A stretch of DNA of 64,000 bases from Lepiota brunneoincarnata (GCA_023014365.1 JAEBUN010000008.1:1426001-1490000); one strand, 5' to 3'. Positions 10,844 through 21,809 are shown, counted from the first letter of the stretch. Numbers and translations: made by a program. The notes: generated by a model not told the origin, from the sequence alone.

Positions 10844-12882
10844 ATGGACAGAAACACGCGCAGCAGCAAACGTGCCCGATACGAAGTAGACACGGACTCC
10901 TCCTCTGGTGAGTAGAGTTCGTGTTACAATCATCTTTGTTTTTCCTCACACTGTCCTCAGACTACGCTGGGCCTAGCACTGCCCCTCCGGCCTCTCAGGA
11001 CGCGCCCTCTTCGTCGATTGCGCAACGTAAGTCTCTTTTCTCTCGCTCTCGTTGTTTTCCTCATGCTTTCTTTGTCCTTAGGTCTCACTATTCGCCTCCC
11101 GGCGCGTCGCAACCTCCTTCCTCAATGGGAACCACCAGCACCACGTGTTAGGAGAGCTAGAGGAGGGCGAGTGGGACGAGGAGCTCGCGGAAATCGCCAG
11201 GGAGGTGTGGATAGGACCCCTCCCCCACCGTACTCGCCGCCCCGCGAACCAACCCCTCGGCCGGCCACTCCCCTGTCCACTCCTGTGCCGCGACGCGTCG
11301 TCTCGATCACGTCACTGTGCAATCCAACTGACGAGAGTTCTGCCGGATTGTCCGCAGAACTTTCGTTAGGTATCCCTGTCGGCAGGCCCTCTGGTGGATT
11401 ATCCACAGAGGCTCCGTCCAGTTCAATGTTGCTGCCCCCTCTCGCCGTCTCTCTGCGCACCCTGGACGGTGAAGGCTCGCTGGTGCTCCCTCCCCTGGGT
11501 ATTGCGTCAGGTTCAGAGGTGCCGGGCCCTTCAACAAACCGCCCCTCCTCTCCTGTTGCCTCTTCGGCTACTTCTACGCGTAAGCTTAAGCCTTTTTCTG
11601 CTTATTTCTCCGCTCCTGCTAATAGTGTGCCTCATAGCTCGTATCCCTGCCGCTCTCAAAGGCAAGCAACGTGCACAGTCATCTGCGCCGCCCCCGTCGC
11701 CTCTGTTCCTGGCGAGTTCAAATTCGCCATCGCATTCTCCGGTCCCAGAGGTCTCCCAAGAAGACCTCTTCAAAATTTTTAACTGGTCCTCTACCCTGGT
11801 CGAGCGGAACGCATTGGCCTCTCCCAGGTGTCCTACGCCCTCGCTTCCTCACTTGGCTTCTGCTTCAGTCGAGTCTCTCCCAAGTCCCGCGGAGGCTTCG
11901 CCTTCTCCAGATTTGGAGCTCCTCTTGGAGCCTTCGCCTGTTCCCCAGGAGCCGGCGTTCGTTTTTCAAGACTCATTCTTAGCTTCTCCAACCCCCGTCC
12001 CCTCTCGTTTGCCGAGCCCGGTGGTCCCAGACACATCCCAGTCCTTGCCTCCCCAAGCCGGACCTTCAGGGTCGCGTCGCGTGCACGTAACCCTACCGAA
12101 GAAAAGCTCTAACACGCGCCCAAAGAAATATACTCCCCGGGCGCGCATCCGACGTTCTGAAGCCGAAATAATCCGGGATCATGGATACCGGCACCCAGTC
12201 CCGCTCTTTTGTGAGGACTTTTCTAGGCTGCTGGCAGCTAGCCAGCTTTCGGTACGTTCTACAAGTTTTTCTCGTGTTTCCTTATTAACTGTTTTGCCCC
12301 TTCCCTAGTACGTGCCGCCTCGGTCTCGGTGCACTACTTGCGCCGCTCGTAAGTTGGAGTGCGAGCCTCTGGGCAAGGGTAAGAAGTGTCACAGCTGCGA
12401 CCTGTACAACTACCCCTGTACCTTCGCAGACCATCCGCGAGTCTCGGCTGGCGTTGCGAACGCCCTGGTCACGTCCTCACTGACCAGTGAATACCGTAAG
12501 TTTCTCTGTTCACTGTTTTTCCCATTTATTCACTTTTTATTTCCCAGATCTTGCTGCCTTCGCACGTGTTGCGTCCTCCAGCTTGGTCAGTCTGGAGGCC
12601 AATCGTGTTGCCTACGAGGCATCGGCCTTCCACCACCGCCGTGTAATCTACCAGTTCGTCCAGGAGATGCAAGCTACCAGGACGGCCTTGGACGGTAACG
12701 ACGTGGCGTTCGTGGAGATGGGTATGGCCGAGTCCCTCGAAGACGTCCAGGCGTTCTTCGAGTTTGCTGACAACTTTCCGGGGGTCCCGACATACGAAGA
12801 ATTCGAGGAGCTCAAATCGCTCCTCTTCCTCGCTTTCCCGATGACTCAGGATCCGGAGTCTGTCTTGGAGGACTTGAACTAG
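10844..12882 (+). CDS. A1 accessory gene 1: Zn2Cys6 protein, six exons
   Basis: Proposed join 10844-10907, 10961-11026, 11082-11579, 11638-12251, 12309-12495, 12548-12882. All introns are GT-AG and 53-58 nt, and the exons sum to exactly 588 codons (587 residues). The first two thirds are Ser/Pro-rich and disordered-looking. Exon 5 encodes C-X2-C-X6-C-X8-C-X2-C-X6-C, which is the spacing of a fungal binuclear zinc cluster. The C-terminal exon looks helical and acidic. It runs opposite to gag-pol, between integrase and the 3' LTR. An older copy exists in A2. By family knowledge Zn2Cys6 domains bind DNA; that this one regulates the element is inference. The cluster lies late in the protein, unlike most Gal4-type factors, where it is N-terminal. 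Confidence 0.85.
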
Positions 12883-13503
12883 TGCCTGCTTCCCTTTCCT
12901 CTCTTGAATGTAATATATCCTCTTGTCCTGTATATAGTTACATTTCGCTTAACGATTCTTGTCTCTTGGTATCTTTCTGAGTTAAGCTTAAGGCCCTTCT
13001 GGAATATCCCAAGCTAAGCTAAGGCTTCCAGCCGCTTATATGCTCATCAGATATTTCTCTGATACTTCTGCGATGTTTATTGACATCTCAGCGCGCCACG
13101 ATTCGCCATGTGTAGTGAACCGGTCATCCGTTCCGGCTTCATTTACAAGCCCGAACCCGAACCAGCCTGTACACGGGGTTTGACGCGCCATTTGCGCCAC
13201 TTGGGGCCCGTCTCCCCCTAGCCAAATTGAAATCGGTGCCCTCACCGTTCCATCCGAATCCCTGTGCACACTGATAACTGCGAGACCCTGGCGACCTGCT
13301 ACCCAATAAGGCAACTGTGGTTCAGCTAGTCTGTCGAAGGCTGGCTACTCAAGATTACAGGTTTCCTAGGCCTCTCAGGTCATAAGCTTAGGGTGGAGGG
13401 TGCTCTTTATCCACTCGTCATGATTCGTCATCACTGCCGACAGCCTTTTCTTATAAAAGCGAGGGAGCGACGTCTCATTCTAGCAGACACTCTTCGTAAG
13501 AAA
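12883..13503 (+). promoter_or_regulatory. Intergenic region and promoter of accessory gene 2
   Basis: Between the two plus-strand genes. It contains TAAGCTTA at 12983 and 13383 and a TATA box TATAAAAG at 13452-13459, 44 bases before the gene-2 ATG. A minus-strand frame of about 92 codons (13314-13036) lies here but has no supporting feature. Confidence 0.55.
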
Positions 13504-14851
13504 ATGGCTTCTTCAATCCCCAACCTTCAAGTCGAGCTCGACGATCTCATCAGCAACGCCAAAGGTCGTCTTCAGTGCCTGCAAAACGGTCAAGTCGCTC
13601 GTCCCCTCGTCGAGAAGGCTCTCCTCGCATTCGACGCCCCTGGGGTATGTCTATTCTTTTCATGCTTCTCTCGCTGTTCCTCAATCATTTCTAGTCTGCT
13701 TATATTGAAGCGTTATCGGAGGATAATGAAGCTATCAAGCTTCATGTCAACCAAGACTACGTCTTCCGTATTCGCAAGCTCTACGAAATTTACCAAAACA
13801 ACTACCATTCATCTTATGAGATGCCCGCGATCTATAAGGCGCTCTCTGAATGCTGTAGCCGCATTAATCGCGTCCGCTCTGAAGAATCCCACAAAACCCG
13901 TACCGAAGAGGCTCAGAACCCGTCGTCCACGACTGGCTCTACTTCCTCCAACGTTGCCGAAGGCTCTGCTGTCCCCAAACGCGTAAGCTTAGCGTTCTTT
14001 TGGCTTCAAATCGTCTTCTCATGCATAAGCTTAGCCTCGCAAGGGTCGCAAGGCCCCTATCTCTGCTGCTGTTGTGGTAGACACCGATACCGAGCCTGCG
14101 GAGAGTATGAATAGTGCCTCCAACTCCCGAGCAACTGGTGCTGACACGGTAATCTAGCTGCTTCTCAACCTATTACATTGGCTGAGATCATCGCTCGCCT
14201 TCAGGACATGATGGTCGACGAGGAGGTCTCTCAAGCTATCGTCGAAGAGGTTCGTGTAGTTCCGCCTTATCGCAAGCGTCGTTTGTCTACCTCCGATGTG
14301 GTGCGCCAGCTCCACTCCCCCCAACCACTCATTCTGACTTCCTCTCTCTCTAGGAGACTGTCAAAAAGTCCTCATCGTCTAAAGGCTCTGTCCGTCTTCT
14401 TCCCTATTGTCAAGTTCCCAATATGAACACTAAACACTGCTGTTATGTCCGGGCTGAACAGGTTCTAGCCAAAGCCAGCGCCAATACTGCCAAACGCGCC
14501 CGTACCGAGTCTGCTTCTGATGAGCGCACCTTCGCAGGCTTATCCGGTGGGCAATTTCTCACTTCTGTTCGTTAAGCTTAGCGGTTCTGACACTTTTCCC
14601 GGGCAGCTCGTTTGCTCCAGGAACTCCAAAACCTCCTGTCTCACTCTCGCGACGAGTACGAGTCTGAATCTCGCAGTGACGACGCTCGGTCTGTCAAATG
14701 CGACCTCAATTCGCTCAGCCGGGACTTCATCGAGGCTATTCCCTCGCTCGAAGCTAACTTAAAGAGGTTCCAATTCCTCATTCAAGAGCGCATCCGTCTC
14801 AAAAGTCTTTTGCGCAACCTCTCCGACTTGGACAAGCCCCTCCCCACTTAA
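13504..14851 (+). CDS. A1 accessory gene 2: unknown charged protein, six exons
   Basis: Proposed join 13504-13644, 13695-13982, 14035-14148, 14205-14300, 14354-14546, 14607-14851. All introns are GT-AG and 50-60 nt, and the total is 359 codons. Part of exon 5 (from about 14390) could be a further intron. I do not recognise the protein. The N-terminal 140 residues look helical; the middle is Lys/Arg/Ser-rich with possible nuclear-localisation patches; the C-terminus is a likely coiled coil (repeated Leu/Arg/Glu spacing). Intron 2 begins with GTAAGCTTAG and ends with TAAGCTTAG, so the palindrome forms both splice sites. The stop codon TAA is the first triplet of another copy. The gene converges on pol and ends 76 bases from its stop. 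Confidence 0.75.
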
Positions 14852-14927
14852 GCTTAACGCTTTTACAGTCCCTAGGATAGTTTTCCGTCGATAAGTAGAT
14901 AGTTCTGTCCACAATATCAGGTTTTTT

Positions 14928-15599
14928 CTATCCTTCCAACTCTTCCGGCTCCCATCTGTCACTAGGCTCATCCTCAGTAGTCTCCTCCAGGGTCTTCAGT
15001 CCCTCTGGCGACAGATCTATCAACTCTTGTAATTCCGGCGGCAACGGTATATGTTTCCTGGCTAAGTAGGGAATTACTCTGAACGCCGCCACTTTATTCT
15101 GCCATACCGAACCGTCCAACTCTGCCAGGATATAAGATCCTCCCTTTGATCTAGATATGACCACCATGGGTCCTAGATACCTGGGTTTCATCTTCCTGTC
15201 TGCTGAGCTCTCTATAGCCATATTTCTCACTAATACTAAATCTCCCGCGCCGAAGCGATAGTCTTTTATCTTATGCGCTGCTTGCCGTTCCATTTCCCAA
15301 GCCTTGCTAAGCTTAGTGTCTGAAACACGCTGACGCATCTCCTCAACATGCCGAACATGTTTTGCCAAAGCCTGAGCTCGATATCCTATCAACTCGGCCG
15401 TGGTCAAGTACTTATTCGGTAGCTGCACCAGCCAAGTGGCCTCTTTGACATCCAAAGGTAGCGTCGGGTGCGCTCCGGTTACCAAAAAGTACGGGGAACA
15501 CCCCATTCCTTTTCTAATGGTGATCCGATCTGCCCACATAACGTGCGGTAGGTGCCAATACCACTTTTTGACGTCTCCATCTGTAGCTTTGTACAACAT
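14928..15599 (-). CDS. A1 integrase C-terminal part, after an in-frame TGA
   Basis: This continues the pol frame: 15599 is in phase with 18677 and only one TGA (15603-15605) separates them. It contains the end of the integrase core, a helical segment and a C-terminal beta-rich GDLVLVRN / R.LGP..V domain (GPY/F-like), about 223 residues in all. The TGA is most simply a CGA-to-TGA change. With the element otherwise intact this may be its only disabling nonsense mutation, unless it is read through. Confidence 0.85.
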   Translation of the reverse strand: MLYKATDGDVKKWYWHLPHVMWADRITIRKGMGCSPYFLVTGAHPTLPLDVKEATWLVQLPNKYLTTAELIGYRAQALAKHVRHVEEMRQRVSDTKLSKAWEMERQAAHKIKDYRFGAGDLVLVRNMAIESSADRKMKPRYLGPMVVISRSKGGSYILAELDGSVWQNKVAAFRVIPYLARKHIPLPPELQELIDLSPEGLKTLEETTEDEPSDRWEPEELEG

Positions 15600-15602
15600 T
15601 TG

Positions 15603-18600
15603 TCACACATCCCAGTGGGGTCGCTCAATAATCCCATTCGCTTTGGAATTGTAAGGAGATATCGTTACTCCCTTTATCCCATATTTTTCTTCCAGCCATC
15701 GAACAGCTTTCTTAAATGGAGAACCGTTGTCCGTGACAATCTTCACTATACAGCCCCATCGGCAAATGATATCTTCGAATAACCACTGCGCGATCGAACT
15801 GGCGTTCTCTTTTCTCAACGCTTTTGCCTCCATCCAAGATGACAGTCCACACCTTCCATGCACAATATAACTACACCCATTAGAACTTGGCGTCATATGT
15901 AGTGTGTCCACATGTAGCACTTGGAATATCGACGGCGTGGGTGTTACTATTGGCGGCATCTCGATGATCACCTTTTGCCGTTGCTGGCATAGATGGCACG
16001 ATTGCACATACCAAGCTACGTCTCCTTCAACTTCCGGCCACCAGAACCTCTGCGTTATAAGCTTAGTGGTTGCGTATATTCCTCTGTGTCCTAGGAAGTC
16101 GTGGCTGGCTCGCAACATATACATACGTTGCTCCTTATCCACTACTAGCTGATGCTGACCGCTAGGACTCGTCCTATACAGCCTCCCCTCTTTATCCAAG
16201 AAGAAATGCTCTACCATATGCTTAAGCTTACGCAGATCTGGCTCATCCAAGCCTTCAGCTGCGCTACTGCCCCCTGTTTTCAGGTATTCCCTGACTTTGG
16301 GTATCCTTTCATCTTGTATTCGCGCTGTATCTGTCCTGCGCGACTCATCATATGTTTCCTCTATCTCGGCCGACTTTTCCTCTTCGAAATCTGGCACTAG
16401 CCTGACATCCGTCATTAAGCTTAGTACTTGTCGATGGTTTTCTGGACAGGCTGGGTCTTCTATAACCCTAAGCTTAGCCTGTTGTTCATCCAAGTACTCT
16501 TCCCGGGCTTGATCCAGCTCATACTCAAAATCATACACATCACGTGCCAGACCCTGGTTGAAGCCAGAGCGACTGTCGATCTCATCACAGAAGGCTTCCA
16601 AGGGTAAAGGATCTGCGGCCCCTGGATCTTCTTTGATTAGTTCGAACTCCTCTCCTTCATCCTCGGATCCATCGTCGAAGCGACGGGCTGTCTCATCACC
16701 GGGATAGTAGCGTCGCCTGGACAGTCCGTCCGGTCCAAAGTTCTTCCCTTCTTTGTGTACTAGCGTGAAGTGGAACGACCTAATGAAGTCCACCCAGCGG
16801 TTTACTGTGGCGTTCGGGAGCTTCCCTGGGTTGTTTAACATCCCAAAGAGAAACTTCGCATCCGTCTCCACCACTAAGTTTCTTGATCCCCACAGTAAAT
16901 ATTTCTCTTGTTCCAGCACCATTCTTAAGCCGCATAGCTCTCGCTTGGGCTGAGAGTATCTCTGCTGTCTTTCATCCAATAATATTGACCCAAACTTCAC
17001 ATAATGTATAAGCTTAGCGTCTTCTCCATCTCTCTGATATATGTAGTATCCCACCGCCCTCCATGAGGTATCCACAGCTACTACTATGGGTTGTTTACTC
17101 GGAAATTCGGGGTTCCTGGTCGGGAAACAGCGCTGAATCGCATCTTTCAGCTCCTGCTGCGCTTTCCGTTCGTTTTCTCCCCACTCAAACTCTTGCCCTT
17201 TTTTAAGCTTTTCGTACAGAGGTGCCGCTATGGCTATGAACTTTGGGATATGATTCCTGCAGCGCGTAGCTGTTCCTAGAAAACCCCTTAGCTCGGAGAC
17301 ATTCTCGCAATCCCCCCATCTTAATATCTTCCCAATGGTGTCTGTAGCAGGCAACCGTCCTTTATATGAGCATTCAAAACCCACCACGGTGATTTCATCA
17401 GTGCAGATAGTCGTCTTGGGCCCAGAGAAGGTCCCTCCTACGTATTTCATCCTCTGTAGAATCCTATTGACGGTCTGCATGTGTTCCCATACAAATCTTC
17501 GGATCCCTGGGTTCTCTTTCAACGTCTCTTCCGTGCCATCTGGCAACTCATATCTAGTTTTCGGCCCTCTGATAGGTACATCATCTATGTACGGCATCGT
17601 GTATTCTGGTATCTCACTGGCTAGGATCGCTGTTACATCCTCATGGAATATAGGCACTGAGTTGGTCCATCCCATGGGTAATGTCACTAAGCGTAGCGCT
17701 CCAAAAGGCGTCTGGAACGTTGTTAAGTCCCGAGACGACTCAGCTAACAGTCGCTCGTCATAGCCAACATATAGATCCAGAATGCCTCCGCAAGCTCTGC
17801 CTGCGAAGTGCATCGCCAAATCTTCCGTTGCTGGCGGCAGTCCTGAATGCGCTATCGTCACTCTGTTCAGCGGCTCCAAGCTGTGTACCAGTCTCAAACT
17901 TTTCCCATCTTTCTTCACCACACAGAACCATCGGGATCTATAGGATGAGTTCGACGGCTCGTATACACCAGCACTAATCTTTCTCTTTATAATGGCACAG
18001 ACTTCATCATAGATCGCTGGTGGAATCGGAATGGGCTTCTCCACCCATGGAGTATGTTCTACCGTCGGTATCTCGATCGGCGGGAAGAAGTCTTCCCTAA
18101 AACATCCCCTCTCCTCATCTGTCCATGCGAATGCCCTTTCTTGAAGCATCATGACTTGGTGCATCAGCTTTCTTTCTTCTGGCCACAAGAAATCCCCTGC
18201 ATGGGCTTCATCCAGCTTAAGCTTGCGCTCCTCCGTATATCTGCCTGTCGGGACAAACTCTGGAGGATGCATGCTAAGCTTAGGCATTTCTGCCAGCGGA
18301 TCCCCTTTTATTTCTCGTTTTATCCTGAATTTCTCCGGTAAATCACCTAACACTGGCCTCACTTTTAAAGCGACTGGTTTATATTTCTTCCCAGCCAGGC
18401 ATTGTACAATATCTTCGTCATCCCCTTCAGTTTCGAAGACAGTCATTCCCTGACCCTCCGTATCCTGTGCGTTGGCGATGCGCCCTAGGCACAATAACGC
18501 CGTTGCTCTATCTTCCTGTGGGCAGTCCTCATCACGTATGACTCGGTCAATGAACATTAGCTGTAGCTCGGCCTCTGAGAAGCTTCCTTTTGCTAAGCTT

Positions 18601-18677
18601 AGTGTTTGTGCGACGACAGGGCCCTTCTCATCATCATAGTCTATTATACAAGCCACCTCTCCTTGTCCCTCAGTCAA
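15603..18677 (-). CDS. A1 pol: RT, RNase H, integrase
   Basis: 1024 codons, starting with an ATG that overlaps the stop of the protease ORF (ATGA at 18674-18677). Reverse transcriptase spans about residues 215-450 with DLYVGYD (Asp301) and YIDD (363-366). RNase H is near 530-650 with Asp535, Glu579 and Asp606. A charged linker of about 150 residues follows. Integrase has an HHCC finger (His859, His864, Cys894, Cys897) and catalytic Asp924, Asp983 and Glu1018, giving D,D-35-E spacing. All residues needed for polymerisation and integration are present. The frame holds nine TAAGCTTA copies, read mostly as Lys-Leu and otherwise as Leu-Ser-Leu. Confidence 0.95.
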   Translation of the reverse strand: MTEGQGEVACIIDYDDEKGPVVAQTLSLAKGSFSEAELQLMFIDRVIRDEDCPQEDRATALLCLGRIANAQDTEGQGMTVFETEGDDEDIVQCLAGKKYKPVALKVRPVLGDLPEKFRIKREIKGDPLAEMPKLSMHPPEFVPTGRYTEERKLKLDEAHAGDFLWPEERKLMHQVMMLQERAFAWTDEERGCFREDFFPPIEIPTVEHTPWVEKPIPIPPAIYDEVCAIIKRKISAGVYEPSNSSYRSRWFCVVKKDGKSLRLVHSLEPLNRVTIAHSGLPPATEDLAMHFAGRACGGILDLYVGYDERLLAESSRDLTTFQTPFGALRLVTLPMGWTNSVPIFHEDVTAILASEIPEYTMPYIDDVPIRGPKTRYELPDGTEETLKENPGIRRFVWEHMQTVNRILQRMKYVGGTFSGPKTTICTDEITVVGFECSYKGRLPATDTIGKILRWGDCENVSELRGFLGTATRCRNHIPKFIAIAAPLYEKLKKGQEFEWGENERKAQQELKDAIQRCFPTRNPEFPSKQPIVVAVDTSWRAVGYYIYQRDGEDAKLIHYVKFGSILLDERQQRYSQPKRELCGLRMVLEQEKYLLWGSRNLVVETDAKFLFGMLNNPGKLPNATVNRWVDFIRSFHFTLVHKEGKNFGPDGLSRRRYYPGDETARRFDDGSEDEGEEFELIKEDPGAADPLPLEAFCDEIDSRSGFNQGLARDVYDFEYELDQAREEYLDEQQAKLRVIEDPACPENHRQVLSLMTDVRLVPDFEEEKSAEIEETYDESRRTDTARIQDERIPKVREYLKTGGSSAAEGLDEPDLRKLKHMVEHFFLDKEGRLYRTSPSGQHQLVVDKEQRMYMLRASHDFLGHRGIYATTKLITQRFWWPEVEGDVAWYVQSCHLCQQRQKVIIEMPPIVTPTPSIFQVLHVDTLHMTPSSNGCSYIVHGRCGLSSWMEAKALRKENASSIAQWLFEDIICRWGCIVKIVTDNGSPFKKAVRWLEEKYGIKGVTISPYNSKANGIIERPHWDV

Positions 18678-19807
18678 CTCATCGAGGTTTCTTGAAAATT
18701 TTGACTGTTTTCCCTAAGCTTAGGAGGATTACACTCTCCTCGAGCATAAGTTGGTAACACAGCCCGTTCTCTGGTATTTGGGTCCGTAATAACCAAGGTT
18801 TGCTCGCCACTGGCGCTATTCCTGACTTCGCTAGCCGTCATTACATCAAAGGGTCGTCCCAAGAGTACTCGATACGCGGGGTTACAAACGATGTGAACTT
18901 GCAAATAGATTGTGACTCCCCCGCAGGTAAAGCCTACGTTCTTTGCCAGTCCACAAGTCTTTTCAACCTGCCCATTCGCACTCTGCAAATTTATCGTAGT
19001 ATCTGGATCCCAAGAAACTTGACATGCAATCGCCGCTTCCTGACTCATGGAGACGATCTGTGACCTGCTATCTAGCAAGGCCTCTTCCTGCCGAATCCCA
19101 TTTATCAGAGTTGGCACTACTCTCAACGGCTCGCATTCTTTCGCAATAAACACTTGCCGTCCCCTGTCTCTTCGAGGAAGTGACTCCAAGTACTGCATGA
19201 TTGGATCCTGCGCTACCCAGGCTTGGGTTGCCGAGCCTTCTCGGAGCACTGTATCATACTTCCGAGTGCCGTCTGCTAGCTCCGTTATCATGACTTGTAC
19301 TGGCCCACTATTAATCTCTATATCTTCTGTATCATCGTCCCAGGGCCCTACTCCTGCTATTAAGCTTTGACTCGTGGGTACCCGTTTTCTCATAATGCGC
19401 TCCCTATAAGCGTTCCTGTATATCGGTGACAATGCCAAGAGTTCTCCATGCGATACTGAGGCTTCTCGCTTCAATACCCTGCTGAGTACTTCCTCCACAT
19501 CGACACTCCTCTCTATAGGGGCCTGGTGCTTATACGCAGGCTCCTTCTTAGATGGTTCCATCCTTCTGACAGGCAACGGTGGCACCTCAACGACCGGGCG
19601 CAGTGGTTTCACATTTCTATATGGTAATTCCCCTGCTGCGGCACGCACTGGTTCCTCCGTTGTCTGCCCTATTTCCTCATTTTCTGATTCTTCTGATCGC
19701 TCGGAATCCGACGCGTCCTCAGGAGTCTGTCCTCTGGCGAAGGCGACCTTCTTCTTCAGAGCCGGCTCCTTCCTCGAACCCTTTAGAAACCCGACTCCGA
19801 GTTCCAA
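18674..19807 (-). CDS. A1 aspartic protease ORF, altered active site
   Basis: 377 codons in a frame different from gag, overlapping its end by 25 bases and sharing ATGA with pol. The N-terminal half is acidic and unordered. The C-terminal half is a retropepsin-like domain with a hydrophobic-Asp-Ser start (ALLDSRSQIVSMS) and a late VLLGRPF.V strand. The usual Asp-Ser/Thr-Gly is Asp-Ser-Arg here: the codon is AGG, one G-to-A change from GGG. If real, this should impair the enzyme. It may be recent decay, or the family may tolerate it. Confidence 0.8.
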   Translation of the reverse strand: MELGVGFLKGSRKEPALKKKVAFARGQTPEDASDSERSEESENEEIGQTTEEPVRAAAGELPYRNVKPLRPVVEVPPLPVRRMEPSKKEPAYKHQAPIERSVDVEEVLSRVLKREASVSHGELLALSPIYRNAYRERIMRKRVPTSQSLIAGVGPWDDDTEDIEINSGPVQVMITELADGTRKYDTVLREGSATQAWVAQDPIMQYLESLPRRDRGRQVFIAKECEPLRVVPTLINGIRQEEALLDSRSQIVSMSQEAAIACQVSWDPDTTINLQSANGQVEKTCGLAKNVGFTCGGVTIYLQVHIVCNPAYRVLLGRPFDVMTASEVRNSASGEQTLVITDPNTRERAVLPTYARGECNPPKLRENSQNFQETSMS

Positions 19808-21525
19808 GTCTTCGCGCCACTCCTGGTGTCCAAATACTGGCTTGCCGAGGGCGTACCATCCGTCAGACCACTAAGCTTAGCCTGTATCTGGGCCAATTGC
19901 TCGGCCAAAGACTGTATCTCGACGTTATCATCCTTTCTTGTCATAAGCTTAACCTTTGGGGTACTCCCAGCGTGGATGGCAGCTGTCTCCAACATTTCCA
20001 TGCACTGCTTCAGACGGCGGATTTCTTCTTCCACTGGCGACCTTTGGTTTTCTGACCTCGGGAACGCTCTCTGTGCAAACACTGCTGACGTTGGTACTTG
20101 CGGTAACTCAGGCTCAACCTCCGGCAGTTCTGGTATCTGAACGAAGAGTTGTCCCTTTGTCGCATAGTACTTTGCCACTTTCTCTTTAATAGGCCCTTCT
20201 CCTCGAGGGATACTCGAGCCGTCTCCCATATATATTTTGTTCCCTTCGACTCTAATTCGGCCGGCTTGTTTATCCGCCTCCATGTCCGGGCAGAATAACC
20301 AACTATGCCCTAATAACCAGCAGTAGAAACACTTGCGATCGGAAAGCGACCCTGCCGGCCCACTTCCGGTATTCCTCTGGGTGTGATTATAACCGGCATG
20401 ATTATGTCCGTCTTTCGCCGAGCTCTCTAAATATGTTTTTAAGGTATGCCCCTGGATATTCATGAGGTCCTTAAGCTCAGCGAGGCCACCTGCCATCTGC
20501 GAGACTTCATCCTGAAATTTCTGCTTTAAGCTTTGCAGTTCTCGCTTTACCACCGGGTCATAAGTCCCTGTTCCGGACGTCGCAGGTGGATGGCTCATCG
20601 ATGCCGAGTTTACCGGCCTCAAATCCTGATGAAGGGATCGCATAAGTGTTTTGCCAATCGAAATTTCGACAGCTTTATCCACGACAATCCTCCAATCATA
20701 GGGGTCCTCTTCGCGTAAATCCTTCGCAGTCAGTGCCGACCCATCACTTGCGGTTCTACGCGCCCCGGTGATCGCTAATCTCGCATTGAGCACATCCTGG
20801 AACACCGAGTCCAGTGCGCTCGTAAATAACTCGACTAGCTCTCGGTTCGAGACTACCGCCGGCGACTTTAGACACTTCTCTGCTTCGAGAATGAATCGCC
20901 TTTTAAAGTCCAAGACTTTATGCTCCTCATTCATCGCAATGCCTCTACTCTCTGCGCAGAGTTCCCTCAAGCGTCGCACTGAGCCCTGCTCGGCTGCCAC
21001 AGCCTCGGGATACTCTTTCTTTAATCTCTCTACAAAGCCTGTCCAGCTTCCTGCTAAGAACTCCGCAAAACTCATCCACTCTTCACGGATATCCTGGTCC
21101 ACATATGACACCGCCCAATTTATTCTTTCTGCCTCGTCCGTCGTCTTCGTTATCGTGAAGAGACGTTCCAGCGTCCAGAGATAATTTCTCAATGTCTGTG
21201 GTTTTGATGCATCCCACCTGGGAGCATTATTGCTAAAGGGAATTGGCATACGCTCGTGTCCCATTTTTCTAGCTGTAGTCGTCGTCGACGGCGTAGTTTG
21301 GTTTGTCTGTACAGTCGGAGTTGACTGTGATATCTGTGGTACCGTGGGGGCACCAAAAGGGTTCGTATGAAACGAGTTTTGGTTTGGTAACGCTAAGCTT
21401 AGCGTAGGAACGGTCTGACCGTCCTGGTTTTCGGTGTGCAGAATATGCGCTATGTTGCGAGCTGAGGCTGGAAGCCTTATAGTAATTCTGGGAGCAGTAG
21501 AGATCGGCGGTACGGCTTCTCTCAA
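19783..21525 (-). CDS. A1 gag
   Basis: Capsid-like protein. The frame is open from about 21790 but the first in-frame ATG is at 21264; 21525 is a TTG. The true start may be upstream through splicing or a lost ATG. A retroviral-gag-like helical core (W...RLF.......INWAVSYVDQDIREEW) is followed by a single CCHC knuckle (C-X2-C-X4-H-X4-C, near 20300) and a Pro/Glu-rich tail. It ends 25 bases inside the protease ORF, in another frame, so protease and pol need a frameshift, reinitiation or separate translation. Role: particle assembly and RNA packaging. Confidence 0.85.
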   Translation of the reverse strand: MREAVPPISTAPRITIRLPASARNIAHILHTENQDGQTVPTLSLALPNQNSFHTNPFGAPTVPQISQSTPTVQTNQTTPSTTTTARKMGHERMPIPFSNNAPRWDASKPQTLRNYLWTLERLFTITKTTDEAERINWAVSYVDQDIREEWMSFAEFLAGSWTGFVERLKKEYPEAVAAEQGSVRRLRELCAESRGIAMNEEHKVLDFKRRFILEAEKCLKSPAVVSNRELVELFTSALDSVFQDVLNARLAITGARRTASDGSALTAKDLREEDPYDWRIVVDKAVEISIGKTLMRSLHQDLRPVNSASMSHPPATSGTGTYDPVVKRELQSLKQKFQDEVSQMAGGLAELKDLMNIQGHTLKTYLESSAKDGHNHAGYNHTQRNTGSGPAGSLSDRKCFYCWLLGHSWLFCPDMEADKQAGRIRVEGNKIYMGDGSSIPRGEGPIKEKVAKYYATKGQLFVQIPELPEVEPELPQVPTSAVFAQRAFPRSENQRSPVEEEIRRLKQCMEMLETAAIHAGSTPKVKLMTRKDDNVEIQSLAEQLAQIQAKLSGLTDGTPSASQYLDTRSGAKTWNSESGF

Positions 21526-21809
21526 TACTGCAACTGCTGAACCACTCGCTGTGTTCGCAGCTAAAGCGCTAACGGGATCTTTTCGCTTTCGAGAGGTACT
21601 AGCGGCGATGAGGCCTTCAGAACCTTCTGGACGATTGGAGTTCCGAGTAGTTCTCTGTTTTGGTGGGTCGACCTTCCTGAGACTGCTCTCGAAGGACGTT
21701 TTGGGTGACTTTACGGTCTTTGCTTGAACCTTTTTCTGCTTCGCAGGTGAAAGGCGGGCCAGTGTCCAAGTCTTTTGGTGTTTGTCTCGTGAAATTCAAC
21801 TGAAAACCC
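21526..21809 (-). other. A1 gag 5' extension or leader
   Basis: The gag frame remains open without an ATG up to a TGA near 21795 and encodes a basic, Lys/Arg/Ser/Thr-rich stretch. A separate 88-codon frame (21883-21617) overlaps it. No further feature is seen. Confidence 0.4.

Noticed and set aside
15904..19370. Plus-strand ORFs of 60-140 codons opposite A1 pol and protease
   Set aside because: Shadows of the pol and protease frames, without introns or promoters.
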